Shown here piece after piece: positions 19,765 through 29,338 of a stretch of DNA of 35,403 bases (position 1 is its first letter; each line of letters starts with the position of its first letter). Under the pieces are notes generated by a model. The model did not search any database and had not been told where the DNA came from. It saw only the letters and a program-made list of their open reading frames with translations. This stretch comes from Symbiodinium natans. Lineage: Eukaryota; Sar; Dinophyceae; Suessiales; Symbiodiniaceae. A program made the position numbers and the translations under genes. The stretch is from contig CAJNDS010001088.1 of the NCBI GenBank assembly GCA_905221605.1, positions 1-35,403 on the forward strand, read 5' to 3'.

Positions 19765-19905
19765 CTCCTGTCGGCCAAAGCCGGTCCGAGTAGTTCGGCT
19801 CAGGCAGCGCCGCCAGGGCCAAGTTAAAAGTTGGAAGGATCTCTAGAATCTATAGAGGCACCCTCTCAAGTCCCAGTCTTCGTCCGCCCCCGGGCTCCTC
19901 GCCAC
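19765..19905. other. Conserved downstream element of gene 3
   Basis: Third copy of the hairpin-bearing element, almost identical to 13283-13420. It lies just below the gene 3 stop codon at 19987-19989. Confidence 0.55.
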
Positions 19906-19986
19906 AACATGCAAAGAGCAAGACTCAAACACACAAAGCAGCGCCCAGAACCCCACAGGGCCCCCACATGCGTCCTCCTGCTATCC

Positions 19987-21090
19987 TCAGGCCAGCAGCC
20001 TCCAAGTGTCTTGGTAACGGGTGGAACCGGTAACGCCGCCAAAAATCACCATGGCCTGCCATGCAGAACACACCAGATCGCATGACACATCGCACGCAGG
20101 CAAAACCATAAGAACCTCGCGCTATCTCGCACTGGCTTAGCTGCCCGCCTCAGATCCATCCTCGCGCGCCATCCAAACTGTGCTGTGAAATCGGCGTTTC
20201 GGCGGATCTGTGCCGGATAGATAATCCACAAGTTTCCAGCCGCCGTCGCTGCTCCACTCTCGCACATCGTTTTGCTCGTCTGCGAGGTCTCTACCCCCGA
20301 AAACGCGCATGGATCTTCGCGTTGGGGACCATGCGGCCGATGTGGGAGACCGGGAAGCTCCATAATCCAACTCGACCCACTGACCGCCGGCTACATTGGG
20401 GTCGTAGGCCCAAGTGCTACCTGTGATTGCATAAATGGAAGTTCCGTCACGATTATTTCCGCCGTAAATCAACATCTTCCCTCCGCTGCCAAGGTTGGAA
20501 GCCCAAACCGCCGCATGCTCACTTCTACGTCCTGATGGAACATCGTCTTCCAGCAGGGACCAACTGCCGGTTTGGGATTGGGAAAATGAGAATTCCCAAA
20601 GGTCTGCGAACCTATGGTAGTTGGCGGAATAATCGAGTCCTCCGTGCATTAGCATACCACGGCCTGGGACCCAGATTGCAGAGGCAAGGAGACGTTTCGC
20701 TGGCGATCCAGCTGCGCCATTCGGAATCAGCTCACTCCACGTGCTGGTGTCCAAAGTGAACTCGTGCAGATCATTCATGCCTTCGGAGTCGTAGGTGGGC
20801 AGATCGTAGCCGGAGAAGATCAAGATACTGTTTCGACTGGATCCGGTCCAAACAGACACGTGGTTCTGCCTTGGTGAGGGTGGCGTGCCAATCATCGGGG
20901 TGATTTGCGTCCACCGAGCTTGATCGTCTGCCTGGACGGTAAGCTTCCAGAAATCGCCCAGCCGGATTGGGCCGTCGCCTCGGCCTCCAAAAAGATATGC
21001 CTCGGCACCGTTGGCCACGACCAGCGAAGCTCCATCTCGCGCACTTGGTGGCGGAGACTGGCTGGTACTCAGCTGTACCCACCTGGCCTC
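19987..21090 (-). CDS. Gene 3 kelch propeller exons
   Basis: Exon 20161-21090 (310 codons) and final exon 19987-20055 (22 codons plus TGA), with six kelch repeats. Blade 6 is again split by a 105-nt GA-AG intron (20056-20160). The exon start follows CTGCCAG and reads [10 protein letters not shown]. Upstream of this point the sequence has a 4-nt insertion relative to gene 2, consistent with intron. Middle blades differ from gene 2 (for example [11 protein letters not shown]), while the outer blades and intron 5 are almost identical. The nearest upstream SRCR exon is 5 kb away at 26100. Confidence 0.78.
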
Positions 21091-24000
21091 CTGGCAGCTC
21101 AAGTTCCAAAGTGCGGTGTTGCTTGCTAAGGCTGCTGTGGCTTAGCTGCGGCAGTGATTTGTTGCGAATCGAGTGGTTGTTGCGTCCGCTAAATTCTGCT
21201 TGAACTTGCTCTGATTGTGGCTACGACGTTTTATTGCAGCCGCGGCTACGCTGCAGTACTGTTTTTGTTTTTTCCTTGCGTGTGCTGACACTAATCTCTG
21301 CCTAGCAACGGTTGATTCGTGTAGCGGTTGCGGTTGCGGTGTCATTTGCGTGCGGACAGCGTTTCTTTTCCATGCTGCCGCCAATTGTTTCGTATGCTCA
21401 TAGCATCCCTGAGCATGAATCAAGTTGTGCCCTCCCCCTCCTGCTTATGCTGCCTTTTCTTCTTGCTGCCGAGCGGTTGCTGCTATGCTATCCAGCTACG
21501 AGACTGGGCCGAAACTCTAAAGCCCGGGCCCTAAAACCCTAAACCTTGACGTTTCGAGGTCCTAGGGTCAAGAGGGTCTGAGAGTTAGGGATGGCCTAAT
21601 GTAACTCCCGGGCTCCCGCCCAAACACCTTGCACGTTTTATCCCTAGGGTCCCCCACACATTTTCCAATATTCCTTGCCAAAATTCCTAATTTTGACATC
21701 ATACCCTCGCCCGATTTCCTATAGTCTTTCTTCCCTAAAATTCCTTGTTAAGTTTCTTGCCTAGGAAATCGTGAGAGATGTTGTGAGTTTATCTTGTTGT
21801 TGTCGTAGCACTTTGGTTCGAGACTTCTTTTGTGGGGCTGTTCCAGTGCTTGACATCAATGTCACAGCAGTGCTTGGACTATGCGACCAATCTTTTCCCG
21901 TATGTCAGCGATGTGCTTGCCCGTGACGACACCGTTGAAATGAAGGCTCTGATTGAGAACCTCAAACATAAGGTCGAGATTGACTTGTGCCTCGATGATT
22001 ACGAACACGCCTAGCCGAACAAGAGCATGTGAAGACCAAGTTTCGTGTGATGAAGCAAAGATTGCTACGAAAGCGGCAACGAAAGTGGCTACTGAGCAGC
22101 CTGATGTTCTTCAGTATCAGTAAATATGTGATGTCTCACATGAAACCTTAAAACGAGGACGGCACTGGATTTGAAAGCAACGAGTTAAAACTTATTTGTT
22201 GAATGCTTTGCGATATGTGGAGCAGGAGAGCATGTGTTGAAGCACGGCGTGTCTTTTTTTGAATACATGTGTTTCTCCGTGACATATGTACGCTTTTCAG
22301 CAATCGGTGTCTTGCCCTACATCTGCCATTCCTCAGCCATGTTCAGCGGAAACACCACGTTGAACATCAAGACCTTGCGAGGTGATGAGGTGGTAGTGAT
22401 CGACCACAACATGCCGTTCGGCCCTGTCATACAGATGCTTGAGAACCATTACAGGTTCCCGAGCGACGACCAGAGTTGGACGGTGACGTCAATGTTGGCG
22501 AACATGGTGACTGACACCGAAGTTGAACAGAGTGAAGAGCATCGCGGTGCTGCTGCTTCATGTGTTGATCCTGAGACGGTGTCGCAGATCGGCGGCGGCA
22601 AGCGTGCCAGAAACACAGAGAGCTCGTCGTGTCGGGCTATTCTAGCCGCGTTAAGCGGATCCGCTACTGCGAGGAGGACATACGCCTTGGCAACAATCAG
22701 GCTGAACACTCTGAAACAACACCGGCGAAGGGGGCATTCACGGGGACTTTTTTGACTATGGCGTCGTAAAAGTCGATGGGCTGTGAAAGTTGTTGTTTGA
22801 GAGCTCGGGGCACGAAATGTAAATATCTTGGTGTGGCAACAGTGTTACAAACCCCGTGACCCATGGAGTAGTAGAAGTGAAACTGTCGGCGACCGTTTCT
22901 GAAAAACTTATAGTTTCGCTGATGCTGTTTAAGTTGTTGACATCGACCGAAATGGAAAAGGAACCTACGAAACCGGGAATATCCGCGTCTGTTAGAGGAA
23001 TGAATATTATCTCAATATAATTGGATATATTGGATGTATAGTGATTTTGTTGGTCAGGTTGCTGTAGCTACCGCTATTTCGGTTGCGAGTTCGGGAGCTG
23101 TGTAGTTGCCTGCTGGGATTCCAAAGTACCCTTCTGTATGTGATCCCTGGCGGGGTCGCGGGCAGTAAGACTTGGTGTTTAGGGTATAATTTGTTGTTGT
23201 TGGCGCTTGTCGAATACCATGTGTTGGTGATCGCTACTTCGTGGAACTGGGCGATCGTTCCTTCCGGAATTTCGAAATTCTGAAAGTTTGAAGACGACTT
23301 GCTGTCGCGTTCGGAATTTCGAATTCACATAGGTCTTCTTGTATGTAAGCGGTCTGAAACTCATGTGATAATATATGCATATATATATATATTAGCGAAG
23401 ATAAAAACTGTAATCTAGTTATATGACCAAAATACATTCTAAGGCTAATGCCATGCTGGAGACAAACGGGAACATATCAAACACCCAGGGCATCAAAAAG
23501 GCTTACGACATGGACAAAATTTTACGTGAGGGGCAAGAAAATGTCTGCCGGAGGGACGGTTTCTACAAACGACTGGGTGGAAAACTTCACCGAATCAAAA
23601 ACGGGTGGTATTAGGGACATGGCGAGATACAAAGAGGCTAAAAGGGTTCTTCGCAGGACGATACTCTTTTGGGTCACAGCATGGGCGGCAGTGTTGTTTT
23701 AGAATTTAACAACGAGTTCAAAAACAAAGACTACAAAACGAGAACCTACGACGCTCCTGTGGTTAGTCCGATCTTCGGTTTCGATAGACCTACGGAAAAA
23801 CACAAAAGGTTTAGAACGGCGGGCGACATCGTTAGTAGTCTGGAGAATGCGGCGATCAATCGCAATACAAACAGCCTGAACCCAGTAAGAAATCACGACA
23901 TTGACCAGCTCTTCGACATAGACGAGACCATACCCGAGATGGGGTGGATTGAAAATATGTAAGTGCTTGTAATAAGATGCTCAACAAAAAGGAAAGACAT

Positions 24001-27000
24001 AACAAACGAGAATTTGTGAGAGTTGGCACGCCATCCGAAAGCCTCCAGTTCAGAAACAGCATAGTTCGGAAAATGAAAAAAATCGAGCTACGACGCAATA
24101 CGAAGGATAGTCGAAACGAACGTCCAAGCAGTGGAGCAACCGCACGTGTCTAAACAGATCCAGAAGACTAACAAGAGTTTAAACGCTTATAAAAATTTTC
24201 GCAATAATAATACTAAAACATCTAGATAAAACATATAACTTGTTTTTTCTAATAGCCGAGAGTTCAGACAATATGATTAACTCGCTTCAGCATTTTAAAA
24301 CCCAATAAAATCCTTAAAATCCTTAAAACAAATATTTCGATTTTTGTTTAAAGGATTTTCAGGGTTTTTAACAATTTAAATCGTTTGGGGCTTCTCCTAA
24401 AGCCATATTCGGCCTCGATTTTTGTTTTTAAGGATTTTATGCGTTTCAAAATCGAATAAAATCCTTAAAATCCTTAAAAAAATAAAATCGAGGCCGAATA
24501 TGGCTTTAGGAGAAGCCCCAAACGATTTAAATTTTTAAAAATCCTTAAAATCCTTTAAAAAATAAAATCGAAATCATTTCTTTTTTAAGAATTTTAAGGG
24601 TTTTATTCGATTTGAAAATGCATAAAATCCTTAAAAAATAAATCCGAGGCAGATTTGTTAAAGGATTTTATGCATTTTAACATCCAATAAAATCCTTAAA
24701 CTCCTTAAAAAAATAAAATCGAGGCTGAATATGGCTTTAGGAGAAGCCCCACACGATTTATATTTTCAAACATCCTTAAAATCCTTAAGAAAAACAATCG
24801 AAATAATTTGTTTTAGGACTTTAAGGATTTTATTCGATTTTAAAATGCATAAAACCCTTAAAAAAAATGAATCCGAGACCGATTTTTGTTTAAAGGATTT
24901 TATGCGTTTTAAAATCCAATAAAACCCTTAAACTCCTTTAAAAAATATTTCGATCCTTTTTTTAATGGATTTTAAGGGTTTTTCAAATTTAAATTGTTTG
25001 GGGCTTCTCCTAAAGCCATATTCGGCCTCGAATTTTGTTTTTAAGGATTTTACGCGTTTCAAAATCGAATAAAATCCTTAAAATCCTTAAAAAAAATAAA
25101 ATCGAGGCCGAATACGGCTTTAGGAGAAGCCCCAAACGATTTACATTTCAAAAATCCTTAAAATCCTTAAAAAATAAAATCGGAAAAAAAATTAAGGACT
25201 TTAAGTATTTTATTCGATTTTAAAATGCATAAAATCCTTAAACAAATTAAATCCGAGGCCGATTTTTGTTTAAAGGATTTTATGCATTTTAAAACCCAAT
25301 AAAACCCTTAAAATCCTTAAAAAATATTTCGACCTTTTTTTAAAGGATTTTAAGGGTTTTTGAAATTTAAATCGTTTGGGGCTTCTCCTAAAGCCATATT
25401 CGGCCTCGATATTGTTTTTTAAGGTTTTTTCTGCATTTCAAAATCGAATAAAATCCTTAAAATCCTTTAAAAACAAAATCGAGGCCGAATATGGCTTTAG
25501 GAGAAGCCCCAAACGATTTAAACTTTTAAAAATCCTTAAAATCCTGAAAAAACAAAATCGAAATAATTTATTTTTCAGGATTTTAAGGACTTTATTCGAT
25601 TTGAAAGTGCATAAAAACCTAAAAAACAATCCGAGGCCGATTTTTTGTTAAAGGATTTTATGCATTTTAAAATCCAATAAAATCCTTAAAATCCTGAAAA
25701 ATTAAATTATTTCGAATTTTTTTAAAGGATTTTAAGGGTCTTTAAAAATTTAAATCGTTTGGGGCTTCTCCTAAAGCCATATTCGGCCTCGATTTTGTTT
25801 TTAAGGATTTTATGCTTTTTAAAATCGAATAAACCCCTTAAAATCCTAAAAAAAACTTGAAGTCCGTGAGGTCGAGGCCAGGCGGAGCGCCAAATAGACC
25901 CTAAAGGTCCTACATACATAACACTAAATCTGTTGCCTGTTCCTTTTGGTCATCTGGCTGCCGCTGCTGCTCATGTCGTGTTTGTTGTGGTTGATATTGT
26001 TAATCGATGTGAATAGTTTGGTAACCACTGTCGTTGCTGCTGCTGTTGCTGCTGCTGTTTCTGCACATGCACGGGTGGACCAACGGTCGCAAACCCTGCC
26101 TGGCAGGTCACTCCGACATCCTCCTGGTGCGAGCAGTTGTGAGAGCCCCAGCCTGCGAGCTTCGAGGAGTGGCAGAGGAATGCTGCACAGCTGCACAGCG
26201 GTCGGTGCGCATCAAATTCCTGACTGAGTTCTTGACATCCCACATTTCCCATCTCTCATCGCTTGAGTCTACACAACGTCACGAATCATGACAGAAACCT
26301 CGTTCTTTACAACTACTATCAACTAGACTATAATGACGCTTTGGCTTTGGAGCTGGCCCTCGAATCATGCTTGGACATGCTTGGACCTATACTGTGCAGA
26401 CATGCATGTCCATGGATGCACCGAGTGTATCCCGGCATAATGTACGCATAGCGCAAACATGCAACAGTATGTTAAGATACACGTGCCAGTGCTTAGCAGT
26501 GCTTAGCAAATACGGCGCACCACAAATGCAATTGTGCTGCAATGCTCCTGTACAAGTGGGAGTGGCTCTGTGAAGGTGCCGTGCAATGTTTGCGCGATAC
26601 TTTACGGCCTCAAAAGTTGCAGTCCCAAAGATGCAAGTTCTACCTCGTCGCAGAAACCAACTCAAATTGCATCATTGATCGTCGTTGTCCGCCGATTCGT
26701 CGCGTCCTTGCCGTGGCCGCAGCAACCTCCGTCGTCGTCGTCGTCGCCGTCGTCTCTGCTGTTGGCGCGCGGCGGGCAATCGCAAATTGCGCACGCTCTC
26801 ACCGCAGCATTTGCCCCGCGCGCCATAAACTCAACTTGAGGAGAACGATCACCGCGCCTGCAAAGTTGCAGTCCCAGAGGTGGGTCTCTGAGCCTGTGCA
26901 CGCCACCTGATCCATCCACACGGGTCCACTTCCTCAGCACGGCTAGGAGCAGCTCGGACTTACACACATCTGCGCAAGTTGATGGCCAAGCTTCCGCCGC

Positions 27001-28929
27001 CAACACCTCCAAGACTGGTGCCGACGCCCAGATAACCCAGCTGACGACAAGCCACTTCAGCGGCATTGTGGTCGAACAACTCGGTGATCAGTGACCATGC
27101 ATGAAGCATATAAATCCCCTCACCGACCCACACGTGTCCCGCTGCATAGTGCCAAAAATGCTGCATGCAATGAGTACCAGAAAGCAATCAGCATCACGGA
27201 GAAAAACCCTACTGGTGAGAGAGGCCGTTCTTGTGTGTGCTTGCGAAGTGAGCGAAGCGTTCGAAGTGCGATACTATCATGCATGCTTGGCACGAATGTG
27301 GTTGCATGTCGTCTTGCTCCAGCCCCTTCGCAAAGACATGATTTAAGCAAAGGCACGTCGTCACAAACACTTCCCCACTGGCCACTGTGGAAGATTTCAA
27401 GTCTGCCACTCCGGGGAGTGTCGCCATCGACCAGTCGGACCTGCAAGCTTTCGCCCCCATCCCAACTTCCCTTCCAGCAGATTCAGCATGTTCAGTAGGT
27501 ATCATGTCTCTGAATAGCTGGCTATTGAGGGGTCAGTGAGGGGTCCCTCCGCCCTAATTGCCGATTAAGCCCGCTTCGTGGATTTGTGTGGTGAACGGGC
27601 AGCACTTGGACGAGTTTGCTGGCGCAAAGCATCGGGATGCCCGACACTGGACGCCACTGAGCCGGTGGCACTCGCCGCGCCGGAGGTCGGTGGAGTTGTA
27701 GCGATGGCACATGCATGGCCTGCCTCGAACCGAACCACCAGGTCACGTGCAGCGAAACATGAGATTCAGAAGGCCTAGCGCCGGCTGGGTCTGAGGGCAG
27801 CGCAAGCAGCAAGGTGGACGCCAGAAGGGAAGTTGACGTAGCTATAATGGATCCATTCCTGCGAGCATGGGAAGTCGTCATCAAAGATATTGCACTGCAT
27901 CTTGGCGGGCAGCTCGGGTATGTTGAGTGTGAGGTTGGACGTGTCGAACTGGGCCTGGTCGCAGCTGTCGACGGCAGAGGCTGTCAGATTGTCTGCGCTC
28001 AGCACGTCGATGTAGCACTGCACTTGCCTTGCGGAGGCGTAAGCCACGTACCGGCTGGCGTTCGATTGAAGGATGAGGTCACGGGTGCTGTTGAACAGGC
28101 TCTGCGCGCTGTCGTAGCAAGTGTGCTGCTCGCTGCATTGGTCCTCCAAGTGCGTGCGCAAGGTGCAGTAGCCAATCTCGAACTCCTGCTGGTCAACGTT
28201 GCATTCTTTTGTCTTGTCCGCGTACGCGGCAACGGCAGAATCATAGGTGGACTGCAGTGTGTCGAGCTGGCTGTGGTAGGTGCCTGCCCAATCACGGATG
28301 GCTTCGCTGCACTCTAGGGCCCGTTGGACATACTCCGTGCTGGTGATGTCATTCACCTCGCACCCACCTCGGCCGAAGTCTTGCAGGCAATCTTGGACAG
28401 ATATAGGATTTTGAAGATGCGCCGTCAGGGCCTGGAAGGCGGCATCTCGGGCTGCGAGATCTGATGCCTCTTGCACACGGCAAGCTCGGTGCAGTGCGCC
28501 CAAGTCCTGCACGTCTTGCGGAACACTTCTGTTCAGCTGCGTGTTGCAGTCGGCCACAGCACCCCGGGCCAACTCGAGCTGGTTGTTGTCCCGGGTCGCT
28601 GAGAGCTCGATCTCGTCGATGATCGCCTCCATGTCCTCTTTTATGGAGGCGAAGACTGCGGAGAAGTTGGCCTGGCTGATGTTCCAGACAGTGTAGTTTG
28701 GGTCGCCACTGCCGGCCCCTACCCTCGCCATGGCCATGCCACGAAGCTGCTGCTTGAGCTGTTCCACCGGCGCACCGCGGGCTCCGCTGCGGATCTGTGC
28801 CATGGACAGCTCCAGGAAGGATGCTGGCATGGAGCGGACCTGCATGAACACGCCCTCCTCGCAGGTCTCTCCCTCACAGGTCTCGGGGGTCTGGCTCTGG
28901 CCATGGACGGCCACGAACTCCAGCAGCAA
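19987..28929 (-). CDS. Gene 3: N-terminal Cys-rich region + SRCR + kelch protein (split gene with a 5-kb intron)
   Basis: Third copy. The N-terminal exon lies at about 27775-28929. SRCR exons are 27357-27440, 26995-27079, 26858-26932 and 26100-26152. Kelch exons are 20161-21090 and 19987-20055, with a TGA stop at 19987-19989. Introns are 277 (GT), 62 (GA), 705 (GC), 5009 (GC) and 105 nt (GA). The 5-kb intron holds a virus-like relic and an AT-rich palindromic array. Exon phases still match, so the gene could be intact if that intron is removed. Alternatively the insertion split it into a truncated SRCR gene and an orphan kelch exon. The initiator codon was not settled. Confidence 0.58.
22339..22755 (+). 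CDS. Hypothetical protein in the inserted segment
   Basis: A 138-residue frame from an ATG, on the strand opposite to the host gene. The first 60 residues (for example [20 protein letters not shown]) look like ordinary protein, perhaps a small beta-grasp-like fold, but I recognise no family. The C-terminal part is basic and low in character and overlaps the end of the minus-strand capsid-like relic, so it may be spurious. A shorter frame upstream (21859-22014, 51 codons) may belong to the same decayed region. Confidence 0.25.
   Translation: MFSGNTTLNIKTLRGDEVVVIDHNMPFGPVIQMLENHYRFPSDDQSWTVTSMLANMVTDTEVEQSEEHRGAAASCVDPETVSQIGGGKRARNTESSSCRAILAALSGSATARRTYALATIRLNTLKQHRRRGHSRGLF
22697..23318 (-). 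pseudogene. Decayed capsid-like structural protein of a protist virus or Polinton-like element
   Basis: Three reading frames succeed one another without a continuous open frame. The first has [20 protein letters not shown], the second [18 protein letters not shown], and the third [17 protein letters not shown] followed by [14 protein letters not shown] last frame has [17 protein letters not shown]. The order GNYT-x-PELAT, then (I/L)YI-x-CPEL, then KK(I/V)PVNAP resembles structural proteins of Polinton-like viruses of algae as I remember them. At least three frameshifts make it non-functional. It was found only by comparing frames, since no single frame is long. Confidence 0.5.
23423..23962 (+). 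pseudogene. Decayed class-3 lipase-like (alpha/beta hydrolase) gene
   Basis: The plus strand reads, in successive frames: an ATG start and a Lys-rich N-terminus; then STNDWVENF and ARYKEAKR; then [14 protein letters not shown] and TYDAPVVSP, with [11 protein letters not shown] and [15 protein letters not shown] is the nucleophile-elbow motif of lipases, and the Asp-containing GD-x-VS and the late His would be the remaining catalytic residues. Two frame changes (between about 23530 and 23590, and near 23645) break it. Lipases of this type occur in Polinton-like elements and algal viruses, which fits the neighbouring capsid-like relic transcribed away from it. Composition is A-rich. Confidence 0.55.
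23977..24229 (+). pseudogene. Small basic reading frame after the lipase relic, probably frameshifted
   Basis: From an ATG at 23977 a Lys/Arg-rich frame of 58 codons ends at 24153. Near 24080 a second frame takes over with more protein-like content ([20 protein letters not shown]) and ends at 24229. The two together look like one small protein with a frameshift. I recognise no family. Confidence 0.3.
24240..25860. repeat. AT-rich palindromic repeat array
   Basis: A 43-bp motif with core GGGGCTTCTCCTAAAGCC occurs eight times: plus sense at 24378, 24991, 25369 and 25752; minus sense at 24485, 24717, 25099 and 25477. Plus/minus neighbours are separated by about 60 nt of AAAATCCTTAAA-type sequence and can form long hairpins. 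A second motif (ATCCGAGGCCGATTTTTG) lies between pairs near 24639, 24868, 25247 and 25628. Higher-order spacing is about 380 bp. Open frames through it arise from the repeat and are not genes. Confidence 0.85.
26100..27440 (-). CDS. Gene 3 SRCR domain exons
   Basis: One SRCR domain of 99 residues in four exons, with the same boundaries as gene 2. Exon 27357-27440 contains [16 protein letters not shown]. Exon 26995-27079 contains [18 protein letters not shown] and is one codon longer than in gene 2. Exon 26858-26932 is identical in protein to gene 2. Exon 26100-26152 contains [15 protein letters not shown]. It has six cysteines. Intron 2 is again 62 nt with a GA donor. Confidence 0.8.
27554..27712 (-). 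CDS. Candidate Cys-rich exon of gene 3
   Basis: Counterpart of 17212-17352 with the same core ([20 protein letters not shown]) and a different, longer C-terminal end. A 4-nt insertion next to the putative acceptor relative to gene 2 makes the upstream boundary doubtful. Confidence 0.33.
   Translation of the reverse strand: MCHRYNSTDLRRGECHRLSGVQCRASRCFAPANSSKCCPFTTQIHEAGLIGN
27775..28929 (-). CDS. Gene 3 N-terminal Cys-rich exon
   Basis: Homologous to the gene 2 N-terminal exon and very close to it throughout, ending in a stop after CAALRPSRR that is probably intronic. In this copy alone the frame is open far upstream, to an ATG at 29283 with further ATGs downstream. Indels in genes 1 and 2 around the sequence just before LLLEF argue that this extension is not coding. 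Candidate later starts include an ATG 90 nt upstream of the ETCEGE segment. Confidence 0.6.
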   Translation of the reverse strand: MLLEFVAVHGQSQTPETCEGETCEEGVFMQVRSMPASFLELSMAQIRSGARGAPVEQLKQQLRGMAMARVGAGSGDPNYTVWNISQANFSAVFASIKEDMEAIIDEIELSATRDNNQLELARGAVADCNTQLNRSVPQDVQDLGALHRACRVQEASDLAARDAAFQALTAHLQNPISVQDCLQDFGRGGCEVNDITSTEYVQRALECSEAIRDWAGTYHSQLDTLQSTYDSAVAAYADKTKECNVDQQEFEIGYCTLRTHLEDQCSEQHTCYDSAQSLFNSTRDLILQSNASRYVAYASARQVQCYIDVLSADNLTASAVDSCDQAQFDTSNLTLNIPELPAKMQCNIFDDDFPCSQEWIHYSYVNFPSGVHLAACAALRPSRR

Positions 28930-29338
28930 CTCAGAGCTGTGGCAACAACATGCAACAACACGGGCGCGCAAGAAGTGCATATCACTGCGAGGCCGGCGCC
29001 CTGCGGCTGCTGCTCTCTTTTGCGGCCGAGTTGCGAGCGCGAACTTCCAGAGCTGGGTTGCCATGTCGCTGGAAAGAGTTCGGCTCGGGATGGCTATAGC
29101 ACACTGCTGGGCCCTGAGGGCAAAAAACTCTGCGGAAGAAAGAGCAGAAACGTCACAGTTCACGCCCGGATTGTCTGTCTTCAGGATGCCTTCCTGCTCC
29201 CTGGTGCACTCGAACAAGCTCTTGCGATGCATTCGCAAGCCCACACCAGACATGTTGGGCGTGACGCGCTGAGCTCTGCACATCCCGCGGTAGCCACCCT
29301 GGCATCCCCAGACTCAAGCTGTGAGGTTAAAAAAAGGC

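Larger units (their letters stand above)
21590..25960. mobile_element. Inserted foreign DNA inside intron 4 of gene 3
   Basis: Homology between the intron 4 sequences of genes 2 and 3 stops near 21590 and resumes near 25965. Gene 2 has about 490 nt between these points and gene 3 about 4370. The insert has fragments of frames on the plus strand (21859-22755), a decayed capsid-like frame (minus), a decayed lipase (plus), and then AT-rich palindromic repeats. Base composition from about 22860 on is much more AT-rich than the host genes. I infer a degenerate Polinton-like or related viral element, possibly with a second repeat element. Termini and target-site duplication were not identified. Confidence 0.55.

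Noticed and set aside
24240-25860. CRISPR-like array from regularly spaced repeats
   Set aside because: Motifs alternate in orientation, spacers are repeats themselves, and the genome is eukaryotic.
24731-25919. Short open frames rich in Lys, Phe and Leu in the AT-rich block
   Set aside because: They are translations of the palindromic repeats in either orientation, with no family features.
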